Shown one piece after another: positions 30,067 through 39,034 of a DNA stretch of 64,000 nucleotides. The translations under genes were made by a program, and so were the position numbers. Position 1 is the stretch's first letter, and every line of letters starts with the position of its first letter. The stretch spans positions 2,170,001-2,234,000 of the forward strand of contig NZ_CP024621.1 of the NCBI RefSeq assembly GCF_009846525.1, written 5' to 3'. This DNA is from Halomonas meridiana. GTDB taxonomy: Bacteria; Pseudomonadota; Gammaproteobacteria; Pseudomonadales; Halomonadaceae. Below the pieces are notes generated by a model. The model ran no database searches. It saw only the letters and a program-made list of their open reading frames with translations, and was not told the origin of the DNA.

Positions 30067-30924
30067 ATGCGCAACACCGGCTCATCAAAACGGCGCGCGA
30101 TCGTCGCGGCGACCGCACTTGGCGCGCTACTGGCTGCCACCGCTAGCATGGCGGGCAGCCGTATCCTAGGCACCGGTGCGGTCAGTGCCATCGAGGGAGC
30201 CGCGGGGGGCGGCCTTTCTCCTTGGGCCGTGCTGTCTAGCACCGCCAGCGACGACGAAATAGGCGTCACCGCAGCGGCAACGCGGGCGTGGGTCGATGAC
30301 TACCAGCTCACCGTGACGGGCGCCAACGTCAATCTCCATGACCGTATGGAGTTTTCCATCGCCCGTCAGACCTTCGAGCTATCGACGCTGGGCGGAGAGC
30401 TGGAGCAGGACATTTATGGCGCTAAAGTCCGCCTCTTTGGCGATGTGCTCTACCACCCGCTCGGCGTGTGGAGCGCTGGCGTGATGCACAAGCGCTTGGT
30501 GGATGGCACCGTACCTACGGCGCTCGGTGCCGATGACGTGAACGGTACCGACGCCTATCTCAGTGCAAGCAAACTACTCTTCAACGCCTTCCTGGGTCGG
30601 AACGTGCTGCTCAACGGCACGTTGCGCAATACCTCGGCCAACCAAGGCGGCCTGCTGGGCTTTGGCGGCGACCAGGGCGGCCACGCCTGGATGGCAGAGG
30701 GCAGTGTCGGGGTCTTCGTAACACCGAGTTGGGTCGTGGGTACCGAATATCGTCAAAAGCCGGATAACCTGAGCGTTGCCGACGAAGAGGATTGGCAGAG
30801 CGTCTACAGCGCATACTTCTTCAACAAACACGTGTCGCTGACCGGCGCCTGGCTGGATTTGGGCGATATTGCGGGGCTGCCCTCTCAGCGTGGCGGCTAC
30901 CTCTCCTTACAGGCGGCCTTCTAA
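30067..30924 (+). CDS. DUF3034 family exported protein
   Basis: A 285-residue protein with a signal peptide ending near ASMA (residue 29). The conserved start of the mature part, GSRILGTGAVSAIEGAAGGG, is typical of DUF3034. The rest has alternating strand patterns and ends in LSLQAAF with a C-terminal Phe, as in outer-membrane beta-barrels. Function is unknown. It sits between the EAL gene and the globin gene in a tight same-strand unit. Confidence 0.8.
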   Translation: MRNTGSSKRRAIVAATALGALLAATASMAGSRILGTGAVSAIEGAAGGGLSPWAVLSSTASDDEIGVTAAATRAWVDDYQLTVTGANVNLHDRMEFSIARQTFELSTLGGELEQDIYGAKVRLFGDVLYHPLGVWSAGVMHKRLVDGTVPTALGADDVNGTDAYLSASKLLFNAFLGRNVLLNGTLRNTSANQGGLLGFGGDQGGHAWMAEGSVGVFVTPSWVVGTEYRQKPDNLSVADEEDWQSVYSAYFFNKHVSLTGAWLDLGDIAGLPSQRGGYLSLQAAF

Positions 30925-30976
30925 ACCGCTCTCGCGCTTCACGCGCCACGAAAAAGACGACGAAAAAGGAACCGCC

Positions 30977-31438
30977 ATGAGACTGCATCACTCTTTGCAA
31001 AGCATTTCGCGGGGCACGCTAGTGGCCGGGGCGCTGGTCGGCGTGTTGGCGCTGGCCGGGTGTGCCCAGCACGCACAGCAGGCCACGCTGTATGAACGTA
31101 TGGGCGGCCAGCCCACTATCGATGCGGTGGTCGAGAACTTGCTTTACCGCATTGCCGATGACGAGGAGATCGTCAGCTACTTTGCCAACAGCAATATCGA
31201 CCTGTTCGCTGCTTCGCTAGCAACGCAGCTCTGCGATGTGGCCGACGGCCCCTGTCAGTACGATGGCCCGCCCATGGACCGCGCTCACCAAACCATGGGC
31301 ATCACCGATGCGCACTTTAACCGCGTGGTGGAGTACCTGGACGCCGCCATGATCGAAGAGAACGTCCCCCTCGCCGCGCGTAACGATATGCTGGGCCGTC
31401 TAGCACCGATGTACGACGACGTCATGCGCTTGCAGTGA
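30977..31438 (+). CDS. Lipoprotein-type group 1 truncated hemoglobin
   Basis: A 153-residue protein with a lipobox LAGC (Cys near residue 29) after a hydrophobic signal. The globin begins at LYERMGGQPTIDAVVENL, the typical group 1 truncated hemoglobin start. A later H in DRAHQTMGITDAHFNRVV is the likely proximal His region. Export of a truncated globin as a lipoprotein suggests O2 or NO binding in the periplasm. The ATG at 30977 follows AAAGGA. Its end overlaps the convergent GGDEF gene by 17 bp. Confidence 0.85.
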   Translation: MRLHHSLQSISRGTLVAGALVGVLALAGCAQHAQQATLYERMGGQPTIDAVVENLLYRIADDEEIVSYFANSNIDLFAASLATQLCDVADGPCQYDGPPMDRAHQTMGITDAHFNRVVEYLDAAMIEENVPLAARNDMLGRLAPMYDDVMRLQ

Positions 31439-32555
31439 TTTGCCAGCCATCTCGCCCAGCGGTTTTCACTTGATAAAGCGCTTTGTCGGCCGCTGCATAG
31501 GCCCCAGCAAAGGAGGTGGCATCGGCCACAAAGCGCGCGCCCCCAATGCTCAAAGTCAAATCTTTATTATCAGGATGCGCAGGATGAGGACATTGGGCGG
31601 CCTCTAACCCCACCTGCAGCGCCTCACAAAATTGGGTTAGCGCTTGGTCGCTGGGGCATGGCAGCAGCGCCGCGAACTCATCGCCTCCCAGCCGGTAGAG
31701 CCGGGCCTCTTCGCCCAGGGCATCCTCCAGCAGCGTCGCCAGTCGGCGGAGCAGGCGATCTCCCTCAGGGTGACCGAGGGCATCGTTGTACTGCTTGAAA
31801 AAATCGATATCGACCAGAATCAGCCCCATGGAGCGCCCCGAATACCTCGCCACGTCCTGATAGAGCGCGCTCCGATTACCGATGCCGGTCAGCGGGTCGC
31901 GCATGGCCCTGGCCATCCAGGCAAATTTTTCTGCGTTCGCTCGCTCGGTGCGTTTGAGCTGACGTTGGTGCATGACCCAGAACAGCAGGCCAAGGGCAAA
32001 AATCAGCACACTGGAGTAGGTCATTACTTGGTTGTGACGGCGAGTGCTGGATGAAAAGTCGTTGATGGCCATACCACGACGGTCGAGCTGATTCATTTCG
32101 ATACTGGTCAAGCACTGCACCGGTACGAACAGCGCGTGGGCGGCGTCGAAGGGGTCGATTTGCTCGGTGTCGAGCAGGTCGGCGATGTCATCCATGAGCG
32201 CTAGACTGGGGGCGGTGCAGGCGTACTTCTGCCGATAGATATCTACGTCGAAGAGCCCATAGGCTAATTCCAACGAGTGGCGGGCATTGCCAACCTCCAA
32301 CGGCGACGTCGCGACGAGCAGCTCCTCTTGGGCACGCTGCACGTACCCCCGAGCCCGGGTGGCCAACTGCTGGCCCGTCAGGCTGCCGGTCTGGCTAAAG
32401 TACGCCTGGATTTCCGGATAGACCCAGCGTGCTTCGTAGACGATCAGCACCATCAGCCCCACGAAGCTCATCAAGCTCAGCGAGAGCCAGGTAAACAGCC
32501 TGCCCGATCTCCAGCGAACCGGCGGCTCGGGCGGCTTCTCAGGCTCGGTAGACAT
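31422..32555 (-). CDS. Diguanylate cyclase with periplasmic sensor region
   Basis: A 377-residue membrane protein: a Pro-rich cytoplasmic start, a membrane segment near residues 20-45, a periplasmic region to ~170, a second membrane segment, and a C-terminal GGDEF domain. The active site is an intact RLGGDEFAALLP. The RxxD inhibitory site upstream is missing, so no product inhibition of the usual kind is expected. The ATG shares its A with the TGA of the upstream SUOX-fold gene (TGATG), so the two are translationally coupled. Confidence 0.88.
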   Translation of the reverse strand: MSTEPEKPPEPPVRWRSGRLFTWLSLSLMSFVGLMVLIVYEARWVYPEIQAYFSQTGSLTGQQLATRARGYVQRAQEELLVATSPLEVGNARHSLELAYGLFDVDIYRQKYACTAPSLALMDDIADLLDTEQIDPFDAAHALFVPVQCLTSIEMNQLDRRGMAINDFSSSTRRHNQVMTYSSVLIFALGLLFWVMHQRQLKRTERANAEKFAWMARAMRDPLTGIGNRSALYQDVARYSGRSMGLILVDIDFFKQYNDALGHPEGDRLLRRLATLLEDALGEEARLYRLGGDEFAALLPCPSDQALTQFCEALQVGLEAAQCPHPAHPDNKDLTLSIGGARFVADATSFAGAYAAADKALYQVKTAGRDGWQITASA

Positions 32556-33061
32556 CACCACTGCGCCTCGATGCTACGAATCATCCAAATCCAGTCGTTG
32601 AAGTCGCGCAAGTTCTCGACATCGCGCCCCGTGTATTCACGCTCGACCAATCGAATCGGCCCCCGCGAGCGCAGGGTCAACGGCTCACCCTCCTCGATGG
32701 TCACCAAATACCAGGTCGGGTCATCCCAGCCCCCCAGGCTTACCTCGTAATCGTCCCAGGCGGTGAAGTGCAGCGTGGGCGGCACCTCGCCAAAATGCTC
32801 GATCAAAAAGTCACGAAAGGAGACCCCGCGCATCTCCACGTCGCGGCCTTGAAAGGGGTCGAAAACGGTAAAGCTCGTATCGGCGCGATCGCGCAGATCC
32901 CCCAGCGCGACTTTTTGTGTGGAATCACCATTGATCAGGCTAAGCGCCTGGGCACTGGCGCTGAGTGGCACGCCGACAAGCAGTAAAACGACGAGCCCCC
33001 TAGCTGCTTTTGAGAGCGCCCCACTGCAACGTAAGGACAAACGAGACAGAACAGCCTTCAT
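32555..33061 (-). CDS. Periplasmic SUOX-fold (molybdopterin-oxidoreductase-like) protein
   Basis: A 168-residue exported protein with a signal peptide ending near ASAQA (residue 38). The mature part resembles the sulfite-oxidase-type molybdopterin-binding fold in a minimal form (MRGVSFRDFLIEHFG; LHFTAWDDYEVSL; WIWMIRSIEAQW). It has no Cys, so the usual molybdenum ligand is missing and enzymatic activity is doubtful. The TGATG overlap with the diguanylate cyclase gene suggests a sensor or ligand partner for that protein. The ATG at 33061 has AGGAAG upstream. Confidence 0.72.
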   Translation of the reverse strand: MKAVLSRLSLRCSGALSKAARGLVVLLLVGVPLSASAQALSLINGDSTQKVALGDLRDRADTSFTVFDPFQGRDVEMRGVSFRDFLIEHFGEVPPTLHFTAWDDYEVSLGGWDDPTWYLVTIEEGEPLTLRSRGPIRLVEREYTGRDVENLRDFNDWIWMIRSIEAQW

Positions 33062-33234
33062 CGCGGTCAGCTTCCTAGTTTGGTTTAGTGCACGATAGTG
33101 GTCGAGGCACTTTACCAGAGCATGACCGCCAATGCTTTTCAACGCCAATTAACACTCACGCTTCCGTCTTATTTCTCCTCAACCGTCTCTTACCTCTCCT
33201 CCTCCATGGCATGACGCGGTATAAACACGAGGCA

Positions 33235-33260
33235 TAAAAAAGCCGGCCCATTGGGCCGGC
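33235..33260 (-). terminator. Rho-independent terminator of the 41-residue protein gene
   Basis: On the minus strand GCCGGCCCA pairs with TGGGCCGGC and is followed by a T-run (plus-strand A-run ending at 33241). It lies about 100 bp after the small gene at 33360-33485 and supports that gene's transcription. Confidence 0.85.
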
Positions 33261-33359
33261 AACAGGAAGCTTACACCTTGGCGTAAGCCCCCTCCCCTGA
33301 CGACTGTCACAGCCGATTGGCTGGAGCCGTGTCGCGCTCGCGCTAAAGCATCGTCGGCG

Positions 33360-33485
33360 TCACGACTTTTTACGTTCGCCTTTGCGCAAATGATCGCGAA
33401 TCACGAAACCTACCCAACCCACCATAAAAGCGATCACTAAAGCGACAGTGGCCAAGCCGAAAATAACAGCCTCGTCCCAGTACAT
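33360..33485 (-). CDS. 41-residue single-span membrane protein
   Basis: The reading frame runs ATG at 33485 to TGA at 33360. The product begins MYWDEAVIFG, has one strong membrane segment (LATVALVIAFMVGWVGFVI), and ends with a positively charged tail (RDHLRKGERKKS), so the C-terminus should be cytoplasmic. GAGGGGA lies 6 bases before the ATG, and a clear terminator follows. It resembles short inner-membrane proteins of the DUF3149 type in length and layout, but I cannot assign it firmly. Function unknown. Confidence 0.68.
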   Translation of the reverse strand: MYWDEAVIFGLATVALVIAFMVGWVGFVIRDHLRKGERKKS

Positions 33486-33620
33486 AATGTTCCCCTCTCG
33501 CCGTGATGTATGGGGCCATCGTACTGCGTCCAGAAAAGAGGAAACTGACCTGGATCAAGCTTTACCAATGACCACCATGGCGGCGATCGCGAACTTGATG
33601 CAGGTCAGTTTTTTGGGGGC

Positions 33621-34139
33621 TTAAAGAACTTTGCGGTCTTCTACGCTACGGTGCTCGGTGCCTGGGGGCAGCGGGTGGCCTTTGGCAAGCTCGGCACGGG
33701 TCGCCTCACGAACGTCCAAAATCGTCACCTGATAGCGCAGCGTGTGGCCTGCCAACGGATGGTTGGTGTCCACGGTGACGTTATCGCCGTCGATGGCGAG
33801 CACCGTGACGATCTGCGGGCCAGCCTCACCCTCGGTCTGAAACCGGCTGCCGGGTTCGATCGCCGCACCGCCAAACGAGGCGCGGCTCACCTCTTGCACC
33901 AGGTCTTCGTTACGCACGCCATACGCGTCGGCGGGTGCCAGCGTAACGCGCAGCTCGTCGCCTGCCGTTTTACCGGCCAAATCACGCTCCAGGCCCGGCA
34001 GAATGTTGTCGTGGCCGTGCAGATACTCCAAAGGTTGTTGACGCGCCTGGGAGTCATCCAACACGCGGGTGCTGCCATCGCTGAGCACATCGCTAAGCAC
34101 GTAGTGCAAGGTCACTACCTGATGGGCGGTAATCGACAT
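33621..34139 (-). CDS. slyD: FKBP-type peptidyl-prolyl isomerase, SlyD-like
   Basis: A 172-residue cytoplasmic prolyl isomerase and chaperone. The split FKBP domain shows VTLHYVLSD at the start and PLEYLHGHDNILPGLERDL near residue 40. The inserted IF chaperone domain runs from about 70 to 125, then NHPLAGHTLRYQVTILDV closes the FKBP part. The His/Cys-rich metal-binding tail of enteric SlyD is missing, as in many relatives. Stands alone, divergent from the ampG-like gene. Confidence 0.9.
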   Translation of the reverse strand: MSITAHQVVTLHYVLSDVLSDGSTRVLDDSQARQQPLEYLHGHDNILPGLERDLAGKTAGDELRVTLAPADAYGVRNEDLVQEVSRASFGGAAIEPGSRFQTEGEAGPQIVTVLAIDGDNVTVDTNHPLAGHTLRYQVTILDVREATRAELAKGHPLPPGTEHRSVEDRKVL

Positions 34140-34271
34140 GGAAAACTCCTCTCCGGTAAGCTGTCGGCTTTGTCATGGAACGCTGACCATGAACCCTAGA
34201 CACAGTCTAACATCGTCGGGTTTTTCAGCGGGCCACGTCACCGATGTTTTCTTTTGGGAGTACGTCCTTAC

Positions 34272-35642
34272 ATGCCCACCCCGACTCCCCAGCGCAGTTG
34301 GCTGGCGGCGCTTGGTATTTACTGCAAAGCGCCAGTGATCACCATGCTGTTTTTAGGCTTTTCCGCTGGCCTGCCCTTTTTACTGGTGTTTTCCACGCTC
34401 TCTGCCTGGCTGCGTAGCGATGGCGTCGACGTTGCCGCTATCGGCTTTTTTGCCTGGATCGGGATGCTCTACTCGATCAAATTCTTCTGGGCACCTGTCG
34501 TGGACCGGCTTGCTCTACCGCTACTGACGCGGGCGTTTGGGCAACGACGAGGCTGGATGCTGCTGGCCCAAGGCATGATTGCCGCTGGCCTCATTGGCTT
34601 AGCGGGCGTCGACCCCGTGGGTAATTTGGGCTGGGTGGCCGCCTTTGCGCTGCTGGTGGCGTTTGGCTCTGCGACGCAGGATATTGCGATAGACGCTTAC
34701 CGTATCGAATCCGCCAATGACGATGTCCAAGCGGCCATGGCCTCCACCTATATCATCGGCTATCGCGGCGGGCTGCTGGCGGCGGGTGCCGGTGCGCTGT
34801 ATGTGGCTTCGGCGGTGTCGTGGCACGCCGCCTACCTCACCATGGCGGCTCTGGTCGGCATTGGCGTGCTCACCGTCTTGATTCGACCGGAGCCCCAACG
34901 CGCTTCGCTGACCGTGCAGCTCATCCACGAGCCCAAAGTGCGCGCCTTCATCCGCGACAGCCGGGGCCAGCCGAAACCGCTGCGGCGTATGGGCGCCTGG
35001 GTGATTGGCGCCATCGTGTGCCCGTTTACCGACTTCTTTCGTCGCTTTGGCGTGAAGGCGATGGGCATTTTGCTATTTATTGCCGTGTTTCGCATCAGCG
35101 ACTTGGCCATGGCCTCAATGGCCAACCCGCTGTATATCGACTTGGGCTTTTCACTGGCGACCATTGCCAACGTCACCAATATATTTGGGATTGCCATGAG
35201 CATTGCCGGGGGGATTCTTGGCGGTCTACTGGTGGCCCGCTATGGCATTGGCCCACTGCTGATTTTTGGCGCAGGGCTGGTGATGGTCACCAACCTGTTG
35301 TTTGCGGTGCTTGCGCTGATTGGCAATCAGGTGCCGATGCTGGTGGTGACGATCATCGGTGATAACCTCGCTAACGGCCTCGCCAGCGCGGTATTCATCG
35401 CGTTTTTGTCGAGCTTGACCTCGCGCGCGTATACCGCCACGCAGTACGCGCTGTTTTCGTCACTGATGACGCTGCCAGGGAAATTCCTCAGCGGGTTTGG
35501 TGGGATCGTCGTGAGTGCCCAGGGCTATGCCACGTTCTTCGTTGTGGCCACGCTGCTCGGCCTACCCGCCATTGTGCTGGCGATCTGGATCAGCCGCGAC
35601 AAGCAGCTCGTGCCTGCCCCGGTGAACGGGGCAGGCCAATAA
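34272..35642 (+). CDS. ampG: AmpG-family muropeptide permease
   Basis: A 456-residue MFS carrier with about 12 membrane segments. AmpG features: FLGFSAGLPFLLVFSTLSAWL at the first segment, FFWAPVVDR, and GSATQDIAIDAYRIE. The family imports anhydro-muropeptides from the periplasm for wall recycling and can affect beta-lactamase induction. The ATG at 34272 is chosen; a TTG six codons upstream is the alternative. It converges on the SEC-C protein gene with 15 bp between. Confidence 0.87.
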   Translation: MPTPTPQRSWLAALGIYCKAPVITMLFLGFSAGLPFLLVFSTLSAWLRSDGVDVAAIGFFAWIGMLYSIKFFWAPVVDRLALPLLTRAFGQRRGWMLLAQGMIAAGLIGLAGVDPVGNLGWVAAFALLVAFGSATQDIAIDAYRIESANDDVQAAMASTYIIGYRGGLLAAGAGALYVASAVSWHAAYLTMAALVGIGVLTVLIRPEPQRASLTVQLIHEPKVRAFIRDSRGQPKPLRRMGAWVIGAIVCPFTDFFRRFGVKAMGILLFIAVFRISDLAMASMANPLYIDLGFSLATIANVTNIFGIAMSIAGGILGGLLVARYGIGPLLIFGAGLVMVTNLLFAVLALIGNQVPMLVVTIIGDNLANGLASAVFIAFLSSLTSRAYTATQYALFSSLMTLPGKFLSGFGGIVVSAQGYATFFVVATLLGLPAIVLAIWISRDKQLVPAPVNGAGQ

Positions 35643-35657
35643 GACCGTCAGGGAGGC

Positions 35658-37478
35658 TCAGCGGTGGTTGGCTAGCCACTCCAGCGCCCCAGGAGTCGTG
35701 CGCCACTGGTCACGCATCAGCGTGCGGTACTGCCATGCTTCGGCTCGGGAGCCAGGGTCGACCTGCCCATCGGCGTGGGGCATGGAAGGTCTGGGGTTCT
35801 CGGCGCAGATCAGCTCCAGTGCATGGCGGTTGTGTGCCATGACGTCTTGAATGGCGATTTCCGCCGCTGCCTGCTGGCCTAACCGATAGAGCGCCAGCGT
35901 GCGCCCCATCAGAAGCCCTAGCACCAATGAACCATCGTCTTTCTGGGGCTCTTCGGTCAGTGCCAGTGCCTCTTCGTTACGGTGGTCACGGAGCAACTGG
36001 TCCAGCACCAGTTCCCTCAGACCTAGGCTGTCTTCCTGATCGATCGCCAGCAGCTCTTCGGCCAGCTCCCGTGAGTGCTGGCGGGCACCGCGCTCCATCC
36101 CGACGACCAGCGCCAATCCGGTGCGCAGCAGCATGGCATTATCGGCGTCGTCCCAGCAAAGGCTGCCATCTCCGGCGGCGCGGGCCTGCTCCAACCAGCG
36201 AGACAAGCGTAACGCCAGTGGCTCTAGCAGCGTGGGAGCCATCCACGGCAAGCTGCCGAAGCGGCTGGTCAGCGCCAGCGTCAGATCCTGCACGACCTGG
36301 GGCGCGTCTAGCCATTCAGGATGCGCACACAGTGCCGACATCCACTCCACCGCATTACCCCAGGGGTCATCACGGAAGCCTAGCGCCACGTCTTCGTCCA
36401 CCATGACCTGAAACTGCTCGTGCCAAGCGGCAAACAGCGTCTCTTCGCGGGCGGTAGTGGTGTAGTGCAGGCGGCCGGACTCGGCATCCTGCTCGATGGC
36501 GAGTTTGGGAGCCACGGGCAGCGCTGCCAGCAGCGCTTGTAGCGACACCAGCGGCGTCGCCATGTCTTCTTCGGCACTCAGCAGCTGATCGGCCAGTGTG
36601 GCACCGGGGTTATCCGCCAACGCGGCCAGGAATTCGAGCTGATCTTCGTCCAGGTCTCCCTGGCGCACCAATCGGCGGTACCAGAAGTTAGCCCGCTCTT
36701 TGGCCTCGGCTTCGTGGCCTTCGTGGAGCAGCAGCATGGCCTCGATGTAGGCCAGCGTCGGAGAGTCGGGCAGCGCCTGCTGGGCTTTGACGAACGCCGC
36801 GCGAGCGCTATCCAGATCGTCGTTATCCAGGTGCATCAAACATAGCCGCTCCAGAGCGACGCCGCGCAAAAAGAGCGGCCCTCGCTCCATCACGTCGTCC
36901 AGCAAGTCGGCACGCTTGCGAGTAAAGCCACGCTCTTGATAGATATCCAACAGGATCTCGAAGGCGGGTTCAGCCTGCTCCGGCAGGCGCGACCAGTCGC
37001 TGCCATCGAACAGCGACTCCAAAATCTGCATGGAACGGCCCGTCTGGCCGCTTTCAGCGGCGATCAGCCCGGCTTCCAGCAATGCTTGCGCCGGGGCCTG
37101 CTGGCTTTCCAGGGCCGCTTTCAGGGTCGCGCCTTTCCATTCGCGCAGCGAGAGCATCCACATCATCTGTTCGGGGATTTCCGTGGGAAAACTCACGCGG
37201 TAGCAGCACTGCTTGTACTTGCGTCCAGAATCGCACCAGCACGGCTCGTTGCGGCCGGGTGTCGCCAACGGCTCGCTAGCGAACGCCAGCCGCTCCAACG
37301 GCGTTTGCGACCACAGAATGGGCGCCAGCGCTTGTGCGGTCGCCAGATCGCCGTTGAATGCTTCAGCGCCGTCGGCACGTACCCACGTCATGAAATCGGG
37401 GTAGTGCTCCTGCTGCCTGATTGCCGAGAGTGCCCCAGAGGCAAATCCCAGCAGTTGATCGACCCATACCGCCAGCAT
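35658..37478 (-). CDS. SEC-C motif protein with helical-repeat body
   Basis: A 606-residue cytoplasmic protein. A SEC-C zinc motif near residues 75-95 (GRNEPCWCDSGRKYKQCC) carries the CxC...CC ligands seen at the SecA C-terminus. The remaining ~500 residues are acidic, Leu/Ala-rich and probably TPR-like helical repeats (LDSARAAFVKAQQALPDSPTL). GGAG 7 bases upstream selects the ATG at 37478 over a TTG at 37499. Function unknown; the motif suggests ribosome or SecB-type protein contact. Confidence 0.8.
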   Translation of the reverse strand: MLAVWVDQLLGFASGALSAIRQQEHYPDFMTWVRADGAEAFNGDLATAQALAPILWSQTPLERLAFASEPLATPGRNEPCWCDSGRKYKQCCYRVSFPTEIPEQMMWMLSLREWKGATLKAALESQQAPAQALLEAGLIAAESGQTGRSMQILESLFDGSDWSRLPEQAEPAFEILLDIYQERGFTRKRADLLDDVMERGPLFLRGVALERLCLMHLDNDDLDSARAAFVKAQQALPDSPTLAYIEAMLLLHEGHEAEAKERANFWYRRLVRQGDLDEDQLEFLAALADNPGATLADQLLSAEEDMATPLVSLQALLAALPVAPKLAIEQDAESGRLHYTTTAREETLFAAWHEQFQVMVDEDVALGFRDDPWGNAVEWMSALCAHPEWLDAPQVVQDLTLALTSRFGSLPWMAPTLLEPLALRLSRWLEQARAAGDGSLCWDDADNAMLLRTGLALVVGMERGARQHSRELAEELLAIDQEDSLGLRELVLDQLLRDHRNEEALALTEEPQKDDGSLVLGLLMGRTLALYRLGQQAAAEIAIQDVMAHNRHALELICAENPRPSMPHADGQVDPGSRAEAWQYRTLMRDQWRTTPGALEWLANHR

Positions 37479-37600
37479 TGCCGTCTCCACTGTCTTCAAG
37501 ACTATTGATCGGTGAATCCAATTAAAAAGCGCAATAGTCTAGCACGGCTGGCGGTGCTACCGCAGCGGCAATCGGCCGGTAGCAGTTTGCACCGATAGGC

Positions 37601-38847
37601 TCAATCGGCACGCGCCCACGCCAGCAGCGGCTGGGTACGGCCATGCATGTCCAACCGGGCTTTTAGACGCACCAAATTCCAGTAGTGACCGTTGAGCGCT
37701 CGGGAGAGCAGCAGCGTATCAGCCGGGGGCTGCAAGCGGTCCATGGCCGCCCATACTTTGGGGGTGAGTTCCCGCAAGCGGCGGTGAACGCGCACGTCGC
37801 TAAAATCCTGCTCGCCGGGGGCAAACAGCGGCGTAATGCACTCGGCGGATTCCCGATACAGCGCCAGCGGCGCCCCTTGGCCCTGGCGGCCGCCCATCTT
37901 CATCAGCGCGTCATCCATGGCCATCGGGTCCTGGTCCAGGGTGGCATCCAGTAGCTGCATCATGGCTTTGAGCCGCGCTTCGGGGACGGGAATCACCGCG
38001 CCTAGATCGTAAATCACTAAACGGCCCTGCTCGTCACAGGCGAAATTGCCCGCGTGAGGGTCGGCGTGCAGTTCACGGTAGGTAAACAGCTCTTCGGTAA
38101 TCCAGTCCGCCAGCGCCACCGCCACCTTTTGCCGGGTAGCGTCGTCAGCGCTCTCTAAATCCCGCAGCGGGGTGCCGTCGACAAAGCGCATGGCCAAGAC
38201 GTGCTGGCCAGAGAGTTCGAACAAGGGCTCGGGAATCACTAACTCTGGGTGATCGTGATAACGCTCGCGGTAGCGGCCCAGCGCTTCGGCTTCGGCGTGG
38301 TAATCCAGCTCGTCACGCAGCCCGGCTGCCAGCTCCTCGAACAGCGCATCCAGCCGTGCTTGGGGCACCTTGAACCAGCGCCCCAGCCCCATGATGCGCC
38401 TGACTTGCTTGAGATCGCTCTCCAGCACGTCGGCAAGGCCGGGATACTGCACTTTGAGCACCACCGTCTCGCCGTCTAGCGTTACCGCTTTGTGAACTTG
38501 GCCCATGGAGGCGCTGGCAAAAGGTCGCTCTTCTATCTTACGGAAGTGCTGGTCGATATCACCGTATTGCATCACCAGCGCTTCGCGAATCTTTGGCCAG
38601 GGCATGGGCTCGGCCTGACGCTGTAAGCGCGCCAGCTCGTTGGCCAGGTCGGGGGGCAGCAAGTCATCCCACTGGGACATGATCTGCGCCAGCTTCATGG
38701 CCGGACCTTTCAACTCCGACAAGCCCTCGAAAAGCGCCTCGCCCAACGCCCGCCAATCCGTTTGGCCGCCTAGCCGCGTTTTTAGCAGGGCCCCCCCGTG
38801 CGGGCACCCAACCCGAATAAACGTCGTGTTCTACCGCGTTCGCGCAT
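37601..38847 (-). pseudogene. AarF/ABC1/UbiB-family kinase-like protein, frameshifted near the N-terminus
   Basis: The ABC1 domain is complete from 38746 down (GEALFEGLSELKGPAMKLAQ..., ATP-site ASASMGQVHKA, catalytic region ELHADPHAGNF and YDLGA). The family N-terminus is encoded just upstream in another frame: ATG at 38847 behind AGAGG, MRERGRTRRLFGLGARTGG. The frames meet at a run of seven C (38791-38797; G on the coding strand). One extra G would give an unbroken ARTGG-ALLKTRLGGQTDW junction. So this is a one-base loss in a homopolymer: sequencing error, phase variation or true decay. No good start exists in the 3' frame alone. Relatives act in ubiquinone biosynthesis or are uncharacterised. 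Confidence 0.82.
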
Positions 38848-39034
38848 GAACATCACCTCTCAGTGTTTAGTGTCAGCTTACTCAATCCGCTAATTTTATA
38901 CAAAAACTATACGAAAAAATGACGCACGACACCTTTCAAGTACCTGTATAAATTTTCACGCCTCGACGTTCAACCCACTGAGCGGCTTCTGCTACCATGA
39001 CACTCTTTCAAAGACCGCTGCCAGGGCCTACCGT

